A DNA stretch of 64,000 bases from Methylophilus medardensis (GTDB lineage: Bacteria; Pseudomonadota; Gammaproteobacteria; Burkholderiales; Methylophilaceae): assembly GCF_006363915.1 (NCBI RefSeq), contig NZ_CP040946.1; one strand, 5' to 3'. Each line of letters opens with the position of its first letter. Positions within the stretch are counted from its first letter, which is position 1. The notes below the pieces were generated by a model that had not been told where the DNA came from, ran no database searches, and worked only from the letters and a program-made list of their open reading frames with translations. The position numbers were made by a program, and so were the translations under genes. Positions 21,401 through 28,057 of this stretch are shown piece after piece.

Positions 21401-22634
21401 ACAGGCTGCTGTTATTGCCTTGATTGTCAGTCGCCGTCACATTCACCTGACCGCTGTTGGCAATCACACTGCCATCAATCGAAATATTTTTGCCTTTGAT
21501 ATCGACAATCGATGGTGTGATGACTTGTGCATCAAACACTTCCTCTGTGTCTTTGGTATCAATGGTTACCGCCGTTTTACTGCCAGTACCAAGTGTGACC
21601 TTTCCATATACATCGTTGCCCGGCGTTGTGAGCGACTGAATCTCCTTGGCCTTAAGGTAAATTGAACCATTGGCACGCACAGACGTGGATGCAGAGATGT
21701 TGCCCTGTTGGTTAACCGCCAGGCCAATCAAGCTTGCATTTCCATGGTTCACAATAATGTCGCCCAGATTGGTGGCATTCCCGCCAGAACTGACCTCTAC
21801 CAACAAACCGGCAAATTTGTCTAAAGTACTGAGGTAAACCGTCTTACCTGCCGCAAGGATAGTTTGGCCATCAGGCGTTTTAATCACGCCACTGTTCGTT
21901 ACATCTGGTGCCAGTAACATCACACGCCCGCCGTTAGCGGCAGTAATGCTCGCACCCTTCGCAACATCGATGACGCCTACAGCATCGGCAAAGGAAAACA
22001 CTGGCTCAGTTTTATTAGATAAGATGCCGTTTTTATAAATGTTTTCGATGTTGTTATTTGCGAGATTATCTAATGTCGTTGCTGTCAATGAGCCCACATT
22101 GACCTGGGACCCCGCACCAAAATAAATACCGTTTTGGTTTGCAATGTATACATGACCATTGGAGGTTAATGCGCCATTAATAAAGCTTGCACCGCTCCCC
22201 ATGACGCGGTTTAACACACTCGAAGAGGCGTTAGGCATATTAAAATTGACCGCGGCTTGTGAACCAATATTAAAACTGTCCCAACGAATCACAGCATTTT
22301 GAATCGTTGTGTTGATGTTCATGGTGTTGTTCACGGGTGTCGGGATACTCACACCGGCCGGTAAGTTATAACCGGGTTGCTGAACTGGCAATGCATTTGC
22401 ATCGTCGGCTAGGACAGGTGCAGATATCCAGCTCAAGCAGCCTGCTACCAGCAAGATGACACTCCTCAGGGATAGTCGGCATAAGGGGCGAAGCATGACT
22501 TCATCGCTAACATCACGATCAGCCGCACCGGCTGTAGTCACTGTTTTTTGATGAGTACGCGCAATCTCGGCAATGGGGACTAACATGCCCAATCGTTTGC
22601 TAAATACCAACTTGAATCGTAACTTGTTCATCAT
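12444..22634 (-). CDS. Giant filamentous haemagglutinin-like TpsA exoprotein
   Basis: 3396 residues, the longest gene in the window. The N-terminus has an extended signal region (ESPR-like MNKLRFKLVFSKRLGMLVPI) ending near residue 76 (SAPVLA). A TPS secretion domain follows (about 85-330) with VIRWDSFNIGSQAAVNF, VLNRVMG and the NQNGIYFG motif. Most of the rest is repetitive beta-helix sequence rich in Gly, Asn, Thr, Ser and Ala (NLTLASGG, GNVTINA types). The C-terminus (about 3150-3330) matches DUF3739 of FHA-family proteins (DILIWSNRGDIDAGRGSK, VALFAPRGVLDAGEAGV). Cysteine is almost absent. It is probably an adhesin or biofilm matrix fibre exported by the TpsB encoded 29 bases upstream. No toxin tip or immunity gene suggests a contact-inhibition system. 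GAGGTG precedes two in-frame ATGs (22634, 22631). Confidence 0.93.
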   Translation of the reverse strand: MMNKLRFKLVFSKRLGMLVPIAEIARTHQKTVTTAGAADRDVSDEVMLRPLCRLSLRSVILLVAGCLSWISAPVLADDANALPVQQPGYNLPAGVSIPTPVNNTMNINTTIQNAVIRWDSFNIGSQAAVNFNMPNASSSVLNRVMGSGASFINGALTSNGHVYIANQNGIYFGAGSQVNVGSLTATTLDNLANNNIENIYKNGILSNKTEPVFSFADAVGVIDVAKGASITAANGGRVMLLAPDVTNSGVIKTPDGQTILAAGKTVYLSTLDKFAGLLVEVSSGGNATNLGDIIVNHGNASLIGLAVNQQGNISASTSVRANGSIYLKAKEIQSLTTPGNDVYGKVTLGTGSKTAVTIDTKDTEEVFDAQVITPSIVDIKGKNISIDGSVIANSGQVNVTATDNQGNNSSLFLGDHALIDVSGVDATAPMSRNQLSIQLFSDQLRDSPVLRGGELFGEILFLDARKGTKLLSQSVIDQAKAGITRTVAERSTNGGQVNFSAVNMISKAGSTIDLSAGSTTYTEGTIRESSLLINGKWVLASEALPNTPYQGVSDYYSVSSERWGQTRRWALTANALNGLAGASTENAAKSASVSGYVQPGYQQGGDAGALNVSTTNMALQGDVIASTVSGLFQRGESSEHANPLGGAFKLTYNNSGALNIVSSTNKLSDDFNENSQLTAAQEQTSELSASMLANGVNRVEIAATGQVNLNTDLSFQPAGSLNVQGSGGVNVNANIRLPSGAVTLSASQNADVNVANNVSINVAGLYTNDLPGVSGALVGKVGLNGGRITVNNGLRLGQGVTMDASSGAWINNKGQLSAGHGGDITVTMADNQLAGGVFNSFGMMVDGQQTLGGHLTVKLQGEQATGMVDHIQLGGLNPEQENTLWLSEGFFKQGGFSNYTISNADRLNGDVMIGDLANRVVTIAPEQHSRLLGSAARVAQSGSDLNALTSQRSLANSMRKPSSLEVLAGDDLTLQSNARIMTDMPVSRSGSTGDVSLNSKGQMTILGDIIAPGGDIKLSISAIPDTGDFTLPNASFDPTLSLFLGETATLSARAQYITPPSSDGNLRKAFVTSAGNITLSAGNGVLITKAGSLIDVSGASGSVDLPVSGGYVRETVAGNAGVISVSGRDGIALDGTLMGTPSGSGEGGTLNITLGGKNASGIENDILSPLYFASGTRILTVTNSKELMAANNTAGGSNANLINTSNSSTEPLTTARGVGQVSAEQIAQGGFDNVALKVDNVSATSGDAIHFANTSMNVPSLLTLDATTLSGSANLNASTLVLANNSSITMDNSQLTAGTAIFEAKANFIDLQGDIAINNVAETSLQSRTDIRGRSITSALKGSASLSAPGLIKLDAAQIYPATGVDFTVTATGAHSRIEVTNQSQSVSAVPLSAVGSLTLNADSILQAGVLRAPLGQITLNASQNLTLTSGSLTSVSAEGSLIPYAVTVLGGTELADTNGAINNFMTAVDKKKVTLNANDMNLQAGARVDISGNGDTMAYEWIQGIGGSVDVLSQAGYYAVLPSLGNQYAPYDFLMSAGSDVGIGQAIYLSGGNGLAAGKYTLLPAHYALLPGAFLISANGADVQLNTQLTQADGTGLSSGYLTKIDGTSRGQYTSFNIINGNSFYKDYGTKNYKGLAEYLVSSGNALLTKNAIRDGKEVPRLTNDAGQLVLAAGNSLNLEADINTSNVAGAKGALVDISSNDIRVVSTVDPQQAGLLQISADQLSKINADSILLGGSRAVSGKTQTITTTASNVTFSNDADHAVQTGELIVASQDTITVNKGAVVKTSAKQDKTGTTTLVTSGDGALLAVSANNDFELSRTNVSAAPITGKLTVEEGATISAARSMVLDATNAFDQFGDVKVADGGTVTLGANQYAIGDQPVNGATRISSATLADFGRLSAMTFNSYKNIDILGAVNFGNSNLNITFNTAGIAHHDAGNVSINANHFVLKNTNNGSFTAPSTLDGQLAINANQITFGDTGSVSSNIGGFNTVSLNANKDIRFTGTGTVNINADQATMSSAVMTADSGANFSLATTGNLQTLSNGQQPASTSGLGATLNLSANEMQLGGKLILNAGAVNAVARSGNLTLASGGGIDVSAAKVAFDNTHSATTDAGNVHLTSTQGNVQIENTALLNLKGGATDGDAGTLQVEAKNGRFVVADNTLQGQAAKDQKSASLKLDVASLDNFSEVNKALESGGFNNGRDIRVRSGDVTIAAGDTVTAHAFTLAVDSGNATVAGRINADGNKGGDVAIYANGLVTLANTAQITARGQDANQSSGDRQTGSGGSVLLSSNSLSTENAVSAEAGALIDTSGYDAAANGNKGVDGYDGSVTLRGARGTTGTANTVNVALNTTAAIKGASEVTVEGSRSYTATAFTAANMAGMIADTNSFYDANTGAGAYAATQDGLAAKVLPYVEVRSATGETATNMTVGTADVNLRSFGALLAGRGGSLTLRSNGNLTFSGTLSDGFDRATTAGVLQPNADTFNFNLVAGADYSAANIMETNAGIGDFSLANNKLIRTGEGNIAIAAGGNMTLGNVGSVIYTVGKSAELLSGFTAASSGTNVPTAASYVNNGGDIAIQVAGNISGVATTQSVNQWLLRQGGNGIDTSWWVRPDLFQQGVGALGGGNVNIQAGGNITNVSASSATNAQFVKTIDAQGNEVRTSLVNGGGDVSVSAGRNLVNGVYYAGRGSLDLQAGESIPGPANAGANGVVIALQDASATVKAKNNVKVQTVFNPTLWVQGSTLAQNQIANSTFFNSYSEDSALNVASLSGNIEVGQSNRQSIVGTGLNSGGYTTLTNNDMAAIHPGTVNATAFAGDITTYKMVLAPASKGNLSLLAAGSVQSGVNTSGNINPTANILISDADLSTVLNIFNPTTGSPTDSNITSILGSIKTGVSAVPVHQNDATTAVIVARDGDVRLTGLPTDRDTTNIYGIKSSKPVYINAGNNLTLHASIQHNNIDDVSEIHAGNDFIMENGKQLARIDINGPGELVIKAGRNIDLGNTSGILSLANTVNPNLADKSANITLMAGLGSSGANVDGLIRTYIDPTGSGPASLQGDTEALASYREGIAIRVQAYMNEVSGSKNPTTGEPYTAQEAMTAFLTLDTTRKEIFALRQFQVELLEAGREYINTASTARSDDVIASLFSANDYSGDLLMYQSQIRTSRDGDINLFAPGGLINAGVASNSSLQHDIGVVTEKGGNIGAYADGNFLVNQSKVITQYGSDILIWSNRGDIDAGRGSKAAISVPERVVSVNANGDVTVEVKGVASGSGIRAQTYDPDGPTGPQQGPKLEDATVALFAPRGVLDAGEAGVAAGNLLVGAIQVLNSSNITVSGSSSGVPVADTGSLAGAALSSSSTSAGAANTMTENLGNQMSNQNVTPKELPPIVTVKTIRLED

Positions 22635-22663
22635 TTCACCTCGTTAACTTCAGCCTGCTTAAA

Positions 22664-24361
22664 CTACCAATCAAACCCTACTTTAAAATGCAATCGCGTA
22701 TCGCCACTCTCAGCCATGCCAGCAGGCTTCAGAGGCGCTGTGTTTCCATTTTCTAATATCCAGCTCGATTGCAACACGCGCGCAAAATCTAAACGCATAA
22801 ACAATCCATGGGGGGCTTTTACATCCAGTCCCAACCCATAAGAGGACAAGATATAACGCTGGATTTGTGAGAATCGGTCATCGGCAAACGTAGCTGGATC
22901 GCGGGTCTTAGCAAGCCCATAATCATAAAAAGCTAGCAAGCGCATTTCTTTGACCCAAGAGCCCGAATACTTCTGTAAAGGCGGCGAACGCAACTCCATT
23001 GTCAGGTTGGTACCGGTATCTCCTAGCGCACTGGACTCGAGAAAGCCGCGCACGGTATCTAGGCCGCCAATAAAGAATTGCTCGTTAGAAACCAGTGAAT
23101 CACCAGTCACTTGTCCGCCCAGGGAACCGTACCATTGCCATTGATAAGGCAGTGTCCAGGTATGCTCGAGCTGTCCTCTCAAATAAGAAAAGTTTGGTCT
23201 TGCCAGAAAACGTCTCTGCGCAAACTCAGCTTCGTCATTAACCAGTGCCTTGGTTGAGAAAACGAAATTCAGGTCGAGTTTGGTGGTACTCTCCGGCGTC
23301 ACAAGATTGCCTGTGTAGCCAATCAAAAAAGGCATGTAAGTAATCGGGTTACTGCCCAAGTCAGACCCCAGTCTACGGGTGCTTTCTTTAAAGTCTTTGT
23401 AATCTAACCCTAGCGTCAAATTATGGTTAAAGGATTTAACCGGGCTGGGCATCGGGTGTATATAACGTAGGCCGTAAATATTACCGTTACCGACCACATT
23501 CAAATCCCCCACAGCACTAATATCGCTTTGAGAAGCCACAGCATACATGGCCCAATAATCGCCAGCGTAAGGGATAACATAGGTGCCAGAAAATACTTTC
23601 ACCTCGTTGGCATCTTCAGGGGTCACCTGAAAACCTAGCCCGATACTATGGTCACTCTGCCAGAGATTGTCGTATCTCAAGTTGCCGGAAAGGCGAGTTT
23701 TAGTCGTGTTCGGTGTGTATCGGTTGTTGTATTCCATGCTGGCATGCAAGGGAAACTTGTCGTCCACTTTAAGATCCACCTCAACCATGCCGGGCGATTT
23801 ACCAGGACGCAACACAGGTGCAACGACGCGATCTTGATTGATATTCACTGAGGCAATTTGTTTTTGTACCGTGGGGAAATGCGGGACATGACCCTCTTTA
23901 AATTCAGTGACATTCTGCTTAATTTTACCCAGACTGAAATACCGCGAGCCAACTACACTTAAGCGCTCGACTTTTCCTTCTAAGACATCCAGTTTGACGA
24001 CCCCGCCATTGACTTCTTGTTCAGGGATACTCACAAAGACTGTTAAGTAACCCGCTTCATGAAAGCTTTGCTCTAGAACACTGCGTGCTTTTTCAACATC
24101 TTCAATCGAACGACGCTCCCCAAGGTAAGGGTAAACAGCCTTTTCAACTTCATTCACGCTGAGTACTGTATTACCATTAATCACGTATTCAAAAATATCA
24201 AACTGATCCTTGGCTGATACCTCTGCAGGCGCCTGCTCTGAAGTCGCCTCTCCCCAACCATTTGCAGACTGCGGGACGGACTCTGAAGCCTCCTCTGCAT
24301 GCAATGCAAAGGACCACAGAACACACAAACAACTCATCACACGCAGCAACAATCGCAACAC
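22664..24361 (-). CDS. TpsB outer-membrane transporter, ShlB/FhaC/HecB family
   Basis: About 565 residues. A signal peptide is followed by a POTRA domain (about 52-130: FDIFEYVINGNTVLSVNEVE, AGYLTVFVSIPEQEVNGGVV), a second POTRA-like segment and a 16-strand-type barrel. The barrel has the motif FIGGLDTVRGF (VRGF, the lid-loop motif of TpsB/BamA proteins). It should export the TpsA encoded just downstream; the pair are co-transcribed. The start is uncertain: the frame opens with GTG at 24361 overlapping AAAGG, a TTG at 24352 has better spacing to it, and an ATG lies at 24337. A perfect 16-base palindrome sits 79 bases upstream of the GTG. Confidence 0.92.
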   Translation of the reverse strand: MLRLLLRVMSCLCVLWSFALHAEEASESVPQSANGWGEATSEQAPAEVSAKDQFDIFEYVINGNTVLSVNEVEKAVYPYLGERRSIEDVEKARSVLEQSFHEAGYLTVFVSIPEQEVNGGVVKLDVLEGKVERLSVVGSRYFSLGKIKQNVTEFKEGHVPHFPTVQKQIASVNINQDRVVAPVLRPGKSPGMVEVDLKVDDKFPLHASMEYNNRYTPNTTKTRLSGNLRYDNLWQSDHSIGLGFQVTPEDANEVKVFSGTYVIPYAGDYWAMYAVASQSDISAVGDLNVVGNGNIYGLRYIHPMPSPVKSFNHNLTLGLDYKDFKESTRRLGSDLGSNPITYMPFLIGYTGNLVTPESTTKLDLNFVFSTKALVNDEAEFAQRRFLARPNFSYLRGQLEHTWTLPYQWQWYGSLGGQVTGDSLVSNEQFFIGGLDTVRGFLESSALGDTGTNLTMELRSPPLQKYSGSWVKEMRLLAFYDYGLAKTRDPATFADDRFSQIQRYILSSYGLGLDVKAPHGLFMRLDFARVLQSSWILENGNTAPLKPAGMAESGDTRLHFKVGFDW

Positions 24362-24439
24362 CTTTCTTTTTTGTTCAATCGCCTAAGGCACTTACCGAGG
24401 CATGCCATTTTGAAAGCGCCGCGTGTCACAAAGATGAAA

Positions 24440-24455
24440 TACGGACTAGTCCGTA
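24440..24455. promoter_or_regulatory. Palindromic operator candidate (site C), TpsB-TpsA operon
   Basis: TACGGACTAGTCCGTA is a perfect 16-base palindrome with GACTAGTC in the middle. On the minus strand a -10-like CAAAAT (plus 24407-24412) lies 38 bases from its centre. It is the longest perfect form of the core palindrome in the window and may best show the optimal site. Confidence 0.55.
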
Positions 24456-24542
24456 GACTTATTTGATTAGCCCATGTGAGCCATTGCGATCAACAATACA
24501 AAGGTTTGCCAGTCCTAACAGGTGTTTGAGCGAATTGATAAT

Positions 24543-24573
24543 AAAAAAGCACACCCGATAAGGGTGTGCTTTT
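24543..24573 (-). terminator. Rho-independent terminator
   Basis: AGCACACCC/GGGTGTGCT stem with a 5-base loop and T-rich tail on the minus strand. It follows the gene at 24612-26039. Confidence 0.87.
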
Positions 24574-24611
24574 AATCAAACATCGCAGCTTTTGACTGCT
24601 ACTGTTTCAAG

Positions 24612-26039
24612 TTAGAACAATTGTTGTGCTTGGCAGTTGTTACCATTGCGTGAACCTCTTGCAACCACTGTACCAACAGTACATGAAGAACCAGCAAATG
24701 GGTTCAAAGTCAGGCCACGTGGTACATCAGCACAATCCAAACCAGCGAAAGCACCAACGATTTCGTTGATGACAGTCTCGCCGAATGTACCGGCTGCTGA
24801 GTTAGCCACAAAAGCTTTCAATTCCATATGGAAATCGTACTGACCTTGAGCAGCTGTGTAACGTGCGTTAGCATCTGTTGTCAGACCGGAGCCAGCCACT
24901 GGCGCTTCTGGGTGAGTATTATCCAGTTTGATGAAACGATAGCCGTTAGATGATGTATCTGTGCGCCAGTTATTTTCCATAGACAACACACCGATCGCAA
25001 AGCCAGCTGTAGACAACGCTGTTTTTGCGTTACCAGTACCGGAACCTTCTGTGATGATCAAGGTAGGTGTAGAGTCAGCCTGACCTACAGGAGCCAAAGC
25101 ACCTAAAATGGATGGGTCACCATTACAAGGATTGCGCAAGAAAGTCGCATTTGAAGATGCCTGAGTACCGGAAGTTGCAACGCGGCGTGCCAAGTTCAAA
25201 GCTGCTGATGAGCCAGGAACAAGAATGCTGGCGTCTGCTGCTGTGCCACTCACGATAGAAGCATATTGTGTGTGGGAAATACTAGGTGCATTCGCTGGCA
25301 AGAAATCAGGGTCAGCAGCGTTCGCTGCGGCTACGTTAGCATAAATACCTTGTGCAACTTGCATCGCACGGTACAAGGAAGTTGAAGTAGCGATACCGAA
25401 TGCTTGACCTACGTTAGCATTTGATTCAACACCGAAACCGTCAACGGATACACCGAACAATGCAGCCTCAACGTCAGAGAAGCCACCTGCTGGTTTAGCT
25501 GTTGCGCCATCAGCAGCTGTCGCTGGTGTGACAACCGCACATGAGCGGTAGGATTGAATTGCAGATTGACCTGGCAAAGACAACGAACCGGTTTGTGCTA
25601 CACAACCAGCGTTAGCACCCAATCTGCTGATACGACGTAGATTAGTTGTGCCAACAGTGCCATCACCGTCAACATCGTTTGGAATGTGTGGTGCGTAGGC
25701 ATTGAAAGAACCGCCATCAATCGTGTGATACACGACAGACACTTTACCGCCACGGGTACAAGCATAAGCCAAAAAGTTACTTGCAGCGGAGCTGCCTGGT
25801 CTTACTGCAGCTGATGCTGATCCGCTGTTGAACACAGACACTGTGTCGGCATCACAGCCGGCAGCAAAGCCTTGGAAAACGTTGTAAGTAGGAGCTGAAG
25901 CGCCAGAAATCCAGGTTTCATTCAATGCATTATTGCCACGTGCAGTATTGATTTGTGCTTGAGTCACTGGCGCAGCAAATGCTTGACCAGCAAACAATGT
26001 AGCTGCAACAGCCAAACATACTTTATTAAATTTAAACAT
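24612..26039 (-). CDS. Exported protein of unknown function
   Basis: 475 residues with a clear signal peptide (MFKFNKVCLAVAATLFAGQAFA, cleavage near 22). The mature part is rich in Ala, Ser, Gly and Asn, has several cysteines (for example GCDAD, YACTRGG, AGCVAQTG, NPCNGD, GLDCAD, SSCTVG, NNCQAQ) and few charged residues. Motifs such as WISGASAPTYNVFQGF and VVYHTIDGGSFNAY faintly recall periplasmic phosphate-binding-like proteins, but I cannot assign a family. The ribosome-binding site is strong (AAGGAAG) and the gene has its own terminator, suggesting high expression. It lies between the TPS pair and a PEP-CTERM gene and has no PEP-CTERM tail of its own. Confidence 0.85.
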   Translation of the reverse strand: MFKFNKVCLAVAATLFAGQAFAAPVTQAQINTARGNNALNETWISGASAPTYNVFQGFAAGCDADTVSVFNSGSASAAVRPGSSAASNFLAYACTRGGKVSVVYHTIDGGSFNAYAPHIPNDVDGDGTVGTTNLRRISRLGANAGCVAQTGSLSLPGQSAIQSYRSCAVVTPATAADGATAKPAGGFSDVEAALFGVSVDGFGVESNANVGQAFGIATSTSLYRAMQVAQGIYANVAAANAADPDFLPANAPSISHTQYASIVSGTAADASILVPGSSAALNLARRVATSGTQASSNATFLRNPCNGDPSILGALAPVGQADSTPTLIITEGSGTGNAKTALSTAGFAIGVLSMENNWRTDTSSNGYRFIKLDNTHPEAPVAGSGLTTDANARYTAAQGQYDFHMELKAFVANSAAGTFGETVINEIVGAFAGLDCADVPRGLTLNPFAGSSCTVGTVVARGSRNGNNCQAQQLF

Positions 26040-26071
26040 TTTTCGCTTCCTTCGATAAAAGATTTGATTAG

Positions 26072-26092
26072 CGGCTAGTTGGTAACTAGCCG
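26072..26092. other. Strong intergenic hairpin
   Basis: CGGCTAGTT/AACTAGCCG, a 9-base stem with a 3-base loop, lies between the PEP-CTERM gene and the exported-protein gene. A T run follows only on the plus strand, where no gene ends, so for the minus-strand transcript it is more likely an attenuator or RNA-stability element than a full terminator. Confidence 0.55.
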
Positions 26093-26118
26093 TTTTTCAT
26101 GGCTTTTTATATGTTGTA

Positions 26119-26943
26119 TTAAGCCTTGCGACGACGAGCAACCAAGCTAACTACACCCAGGCCTGCGAGCAACATTGCATAGCTGTCAGCTTCAGGTACT
26201 GGAATTACAAATTCCAGTTGACCAGTTGAAGTCATTTTGAATGTGTAGCCACCATCTGGACCGCTCAGCGCGTTAAAAGCAACTGGTGACGCAGCAGTTG
26301 CACCTGTCAGTTGCTGCACAACTGTCATGGTGCTATCCAAGTTATCCATAGACACATGGCCTGCGCCGTTAATGCGACCAGTTGAACCATAAGCTTGGCC
26401 GCCTGCATATGCTCTTGACAAATTACTTGTCACAATGCTGGCACCATTCTCAACACTGTTGTGGTTATCCAACGCATTGTTGTTGGTCATGTAACCATTG
26501 AAGTTTGCAATCGAAGTTTGCAACTGATTAGAGTTCGTCAGGTTATTACCTGATTTGTAAGTAGAGATAATGCCGCGCGCGCCTGCACCAGAACCTGTAC
26601 CGTCAGCTGCATAAATAGCCCACTTAGTGGTGGAGGCTGAAGCCGTGTCCCAGAAAGAACTCCATGCATTTGCATAGTCACCACCAGCCAAATCAAAAGC
26701 AAAGGTTTTGGACAAGCCATCTGTAGACAGTGTGCCGTTAATGTGTGTATCAACAACCAAGTTTTGGAAGCTATCGTAGCCGTAGCCCAAATCGAACGTT
26801 GCTGATGTGTTGCTGTTAAAGTCCAGCAAAGTCAGAATGAGGCTTGAGCTACCGCTTGTTGCAAACGTCATAGCCGCTTGTGCTGGGATAGTTGCGGCTG
26901 AAAGAGCCAATGCTGCAACCAGTGCTTTTACTTGAAATTTCAT
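26119..26943 (-). CDS. PEP-CTERM sorting-domain protein, exosortase B type
   Basis: 274 residues from the ATG at 26943, which has AAGGAG upstream; the longer frame has no supported start. It has a signal peptide (MKFQVKALVAALALSAATIPAQA), a body with repeated beta-strand sequence (TFATSGSSSLILTLLDFNSN, FDLGYGYDSFQNL) and the tail VPEADSYAMLLAGLGVVSLVARRRKA type: motif, helix and basic end. The tail closely matches that of the protein at 7587-8354. An exosortase should cut it, but none is in the window. Two GGACTAGT-type palindromes lie 125 and 228 bases upstream, and the next gene upstream is the regulator epsA. Confidence 0.9.
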   Translation of the reverse strand: MKFQVKALVAALALSAATIPAQAAMTFATSGSSSLILTLLDFNSNTSATFDLGYGYDSFQNLVVDTHINGTLSTDGLSKTFAFDLAGGDYANAWSSFWDTASASTTKWAIYAADGTGSGAGARGIISTYKSGNNLTNSNQLQTSIANFNGYMTNNNALDNHNSVENGASIVTSNLSRAYAGGQAYGSTGRINGAGHVSMDNLDSTMTVVQQLTGATAASPVAFNALSGPDGGYTFKMTSTGQLEFVIPVPEADSYAMLLAGLGVVSLVARRRKA

Positions 26944-27067
26944 ATACTTCTCCTTAATTTTTGTGCAAACCGATAGAAAGAGCAAACCACTAAACACCTG
27001 AACGAATACGATGAACCTCATCCCACAAAATTATGGTGCGATTAGATGACGGCGTTATTTTGTAAAC

Positions 27068-27085
27068 CTAGTCCATATGGACTAG
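27068..27085. promoter_or_regulatory. Inverted palindrome (site D), PEP-CTERM gene
   Basis: CTAGTCCATATGGACTAG is a perfect 18-base palindrome made of the same half-sites but turned outward, so TAGTCC comes first and GGACTA second. A GGACTAGTAC core overlaps its right end. A -10-like CATAAT on the minus strand (plus 27030-27035) lies 44 bases from its centre. Confidence 0.5.
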
Positions 27086-27170
27086 TACGCCCCTTGATCT
27101 CACCAGATCAACCGTTAGCGATAGTATAAAAATGGAAAATGACAGCGTTGAAATAGAAGCTAGCCCTTTC

Positions 27171-27180
27171 GGACTAGTCC
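27171..27180. promoter_or_regulatory. Palindromic operator candidate (site E)
   Basis: GGACTAGTCC, a perfect 10-base palindrome with TT/AA matches one base further out. It lies 44 bases after the epsA stop and upstream of the PEP-CTERM gene. A minus-strand TATACT (plus 27123-27128) lies 50 bases from its centre and could be the -10 of this promoter. Confidence 0.5.
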
Positions 27181-27223
27181 TAATGCCTGCTGTCGGGGCA
27201 TCGAAACAAGGGATGAAAAGGCT

Positions 27224-28057
27224 TTACTGCTTGCGCGCAATCAAGCCCAGCTTGAGCGCCTTGCTGGCGGCTTGACTGCGGTTTTCTACGTCGAGTTTGC
27301 GCAGAATATTTTGCACATGGTTTTTAATGGTAAGGGGGCTGACTTGCATAATGCCGCCGATTTCCCAATTGGTTTTGCCTGCCTGCAGCCACTCAATCAC
27401 TTCCAGTTCACGCTTACTGAGCGGTTTGATGCGACCGTTACGTGCCGTGGTCGATAACACCGAAGGACATTTATTGGCAGTCACCTTGACGATGGCACAG
27501 TGTAAGTGCGGCATTAATAGCTCTAACAAATGTGCCGTTTGTGCATTCGCCGGCAAGCTCAAACGACCAAACATAATCATGGTGGCAATACGGCTATGCT
27601 CATTACCAAAGCCATGCACCACAAAGCGCTTGAGCTCGGAGGCCAGCATGCGCTCAGGGTCCACTTGCTCGACTGCGTAGTGGTTGTATTGTTGCGATGG
27701 TCGATCCGCATGGTAAAACACCGGCATACTCAATGTGCTCCAGCGCGTAAACGCTTCGCTCACCAAGCCATCTTCCTCGTTCAGCACTTGATCAAATTGA
27801 GTGTCGCCAAAATAGCGGCTAGAAGTCAGGTACTCATAATCGTAACTGGCACGCTCTAAGCCGCGCACGCCGATCACCACCACCTCATGCGCCAGCAAGC
27901 ATTGAAACCCTCGCTGTAACCAATTAAAGAGATGCGAGCGATGTTGCAAACGCAACGATTCTTCAATCACCTCCATAAATAACGTGCGTTGTTCTTCATT
28001 CAGCGCCAACGTCCATTGCTCGCTGACCTGATCTATCCCTGTAAATTGAGTATCCAT
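27224..28057 (-). CDS. epsA: EpsA, LuxR-family regulator tied to exosortase B/PEP-CTERM
   Basis: 277 residues. The N-terminal two-thirds resemble the EpsA family (LRLQHRSHLFNWLQRGFQCL, HEVVVIGVRG, MLASELKRFVVHGFGNEHSR). The C-terminus (about 213-270) is a LuxR/GerE helix-turn-helix: LSKRELEVIEWLQAGKTNWE, then ISVSP-like VSPLTIKNHVQNILRKLDV. No phosphate-receiver domain is present. EpsA of Methylobacillus sp. 12S controls exopolysaccharide synthesis, and the family occurs with exosortase B. Its position at the head of a PEP-CTERM/TPS locus with repeated palindromes makes it the natural candidate to bind them. No clear ribosome-binding site precedes the ATG. A GACTAGTC site 107 bases upstream suggests self-control. 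Confidence 0.85.
   Translation of the reverse strand: MDTQFTGIDQVSEQWTLALNEEQRTLFMEVIEESLRLQHRSHLFNWLQRGFQCLLAHEVVVIGVRGLERASYDYEYLTSSRYFGDTQFDQVLNEEDGLVSEAFTRWSTLSMPVFYHADRPSQQYNHYAVEQVDPERMLASELKRFVVHGFGNEHSRIATMIMFGRLSLPANAQTAHLLELLMPHLHCAIVKVTANKCPSVLSTTARNGRIKPLSKRELEVIEWLQAGKTNWEIGGIMQVSPLTIKNHVQNILRKLDVENRSQAASKALKLGLIARKQ

Noticed and set aside
13000..22600. Plus-strand frames of up to 169 codons opposite the giant TpsA gene
   Set aside because: They are shadows of the repetitive coding sequence, with no start signals.
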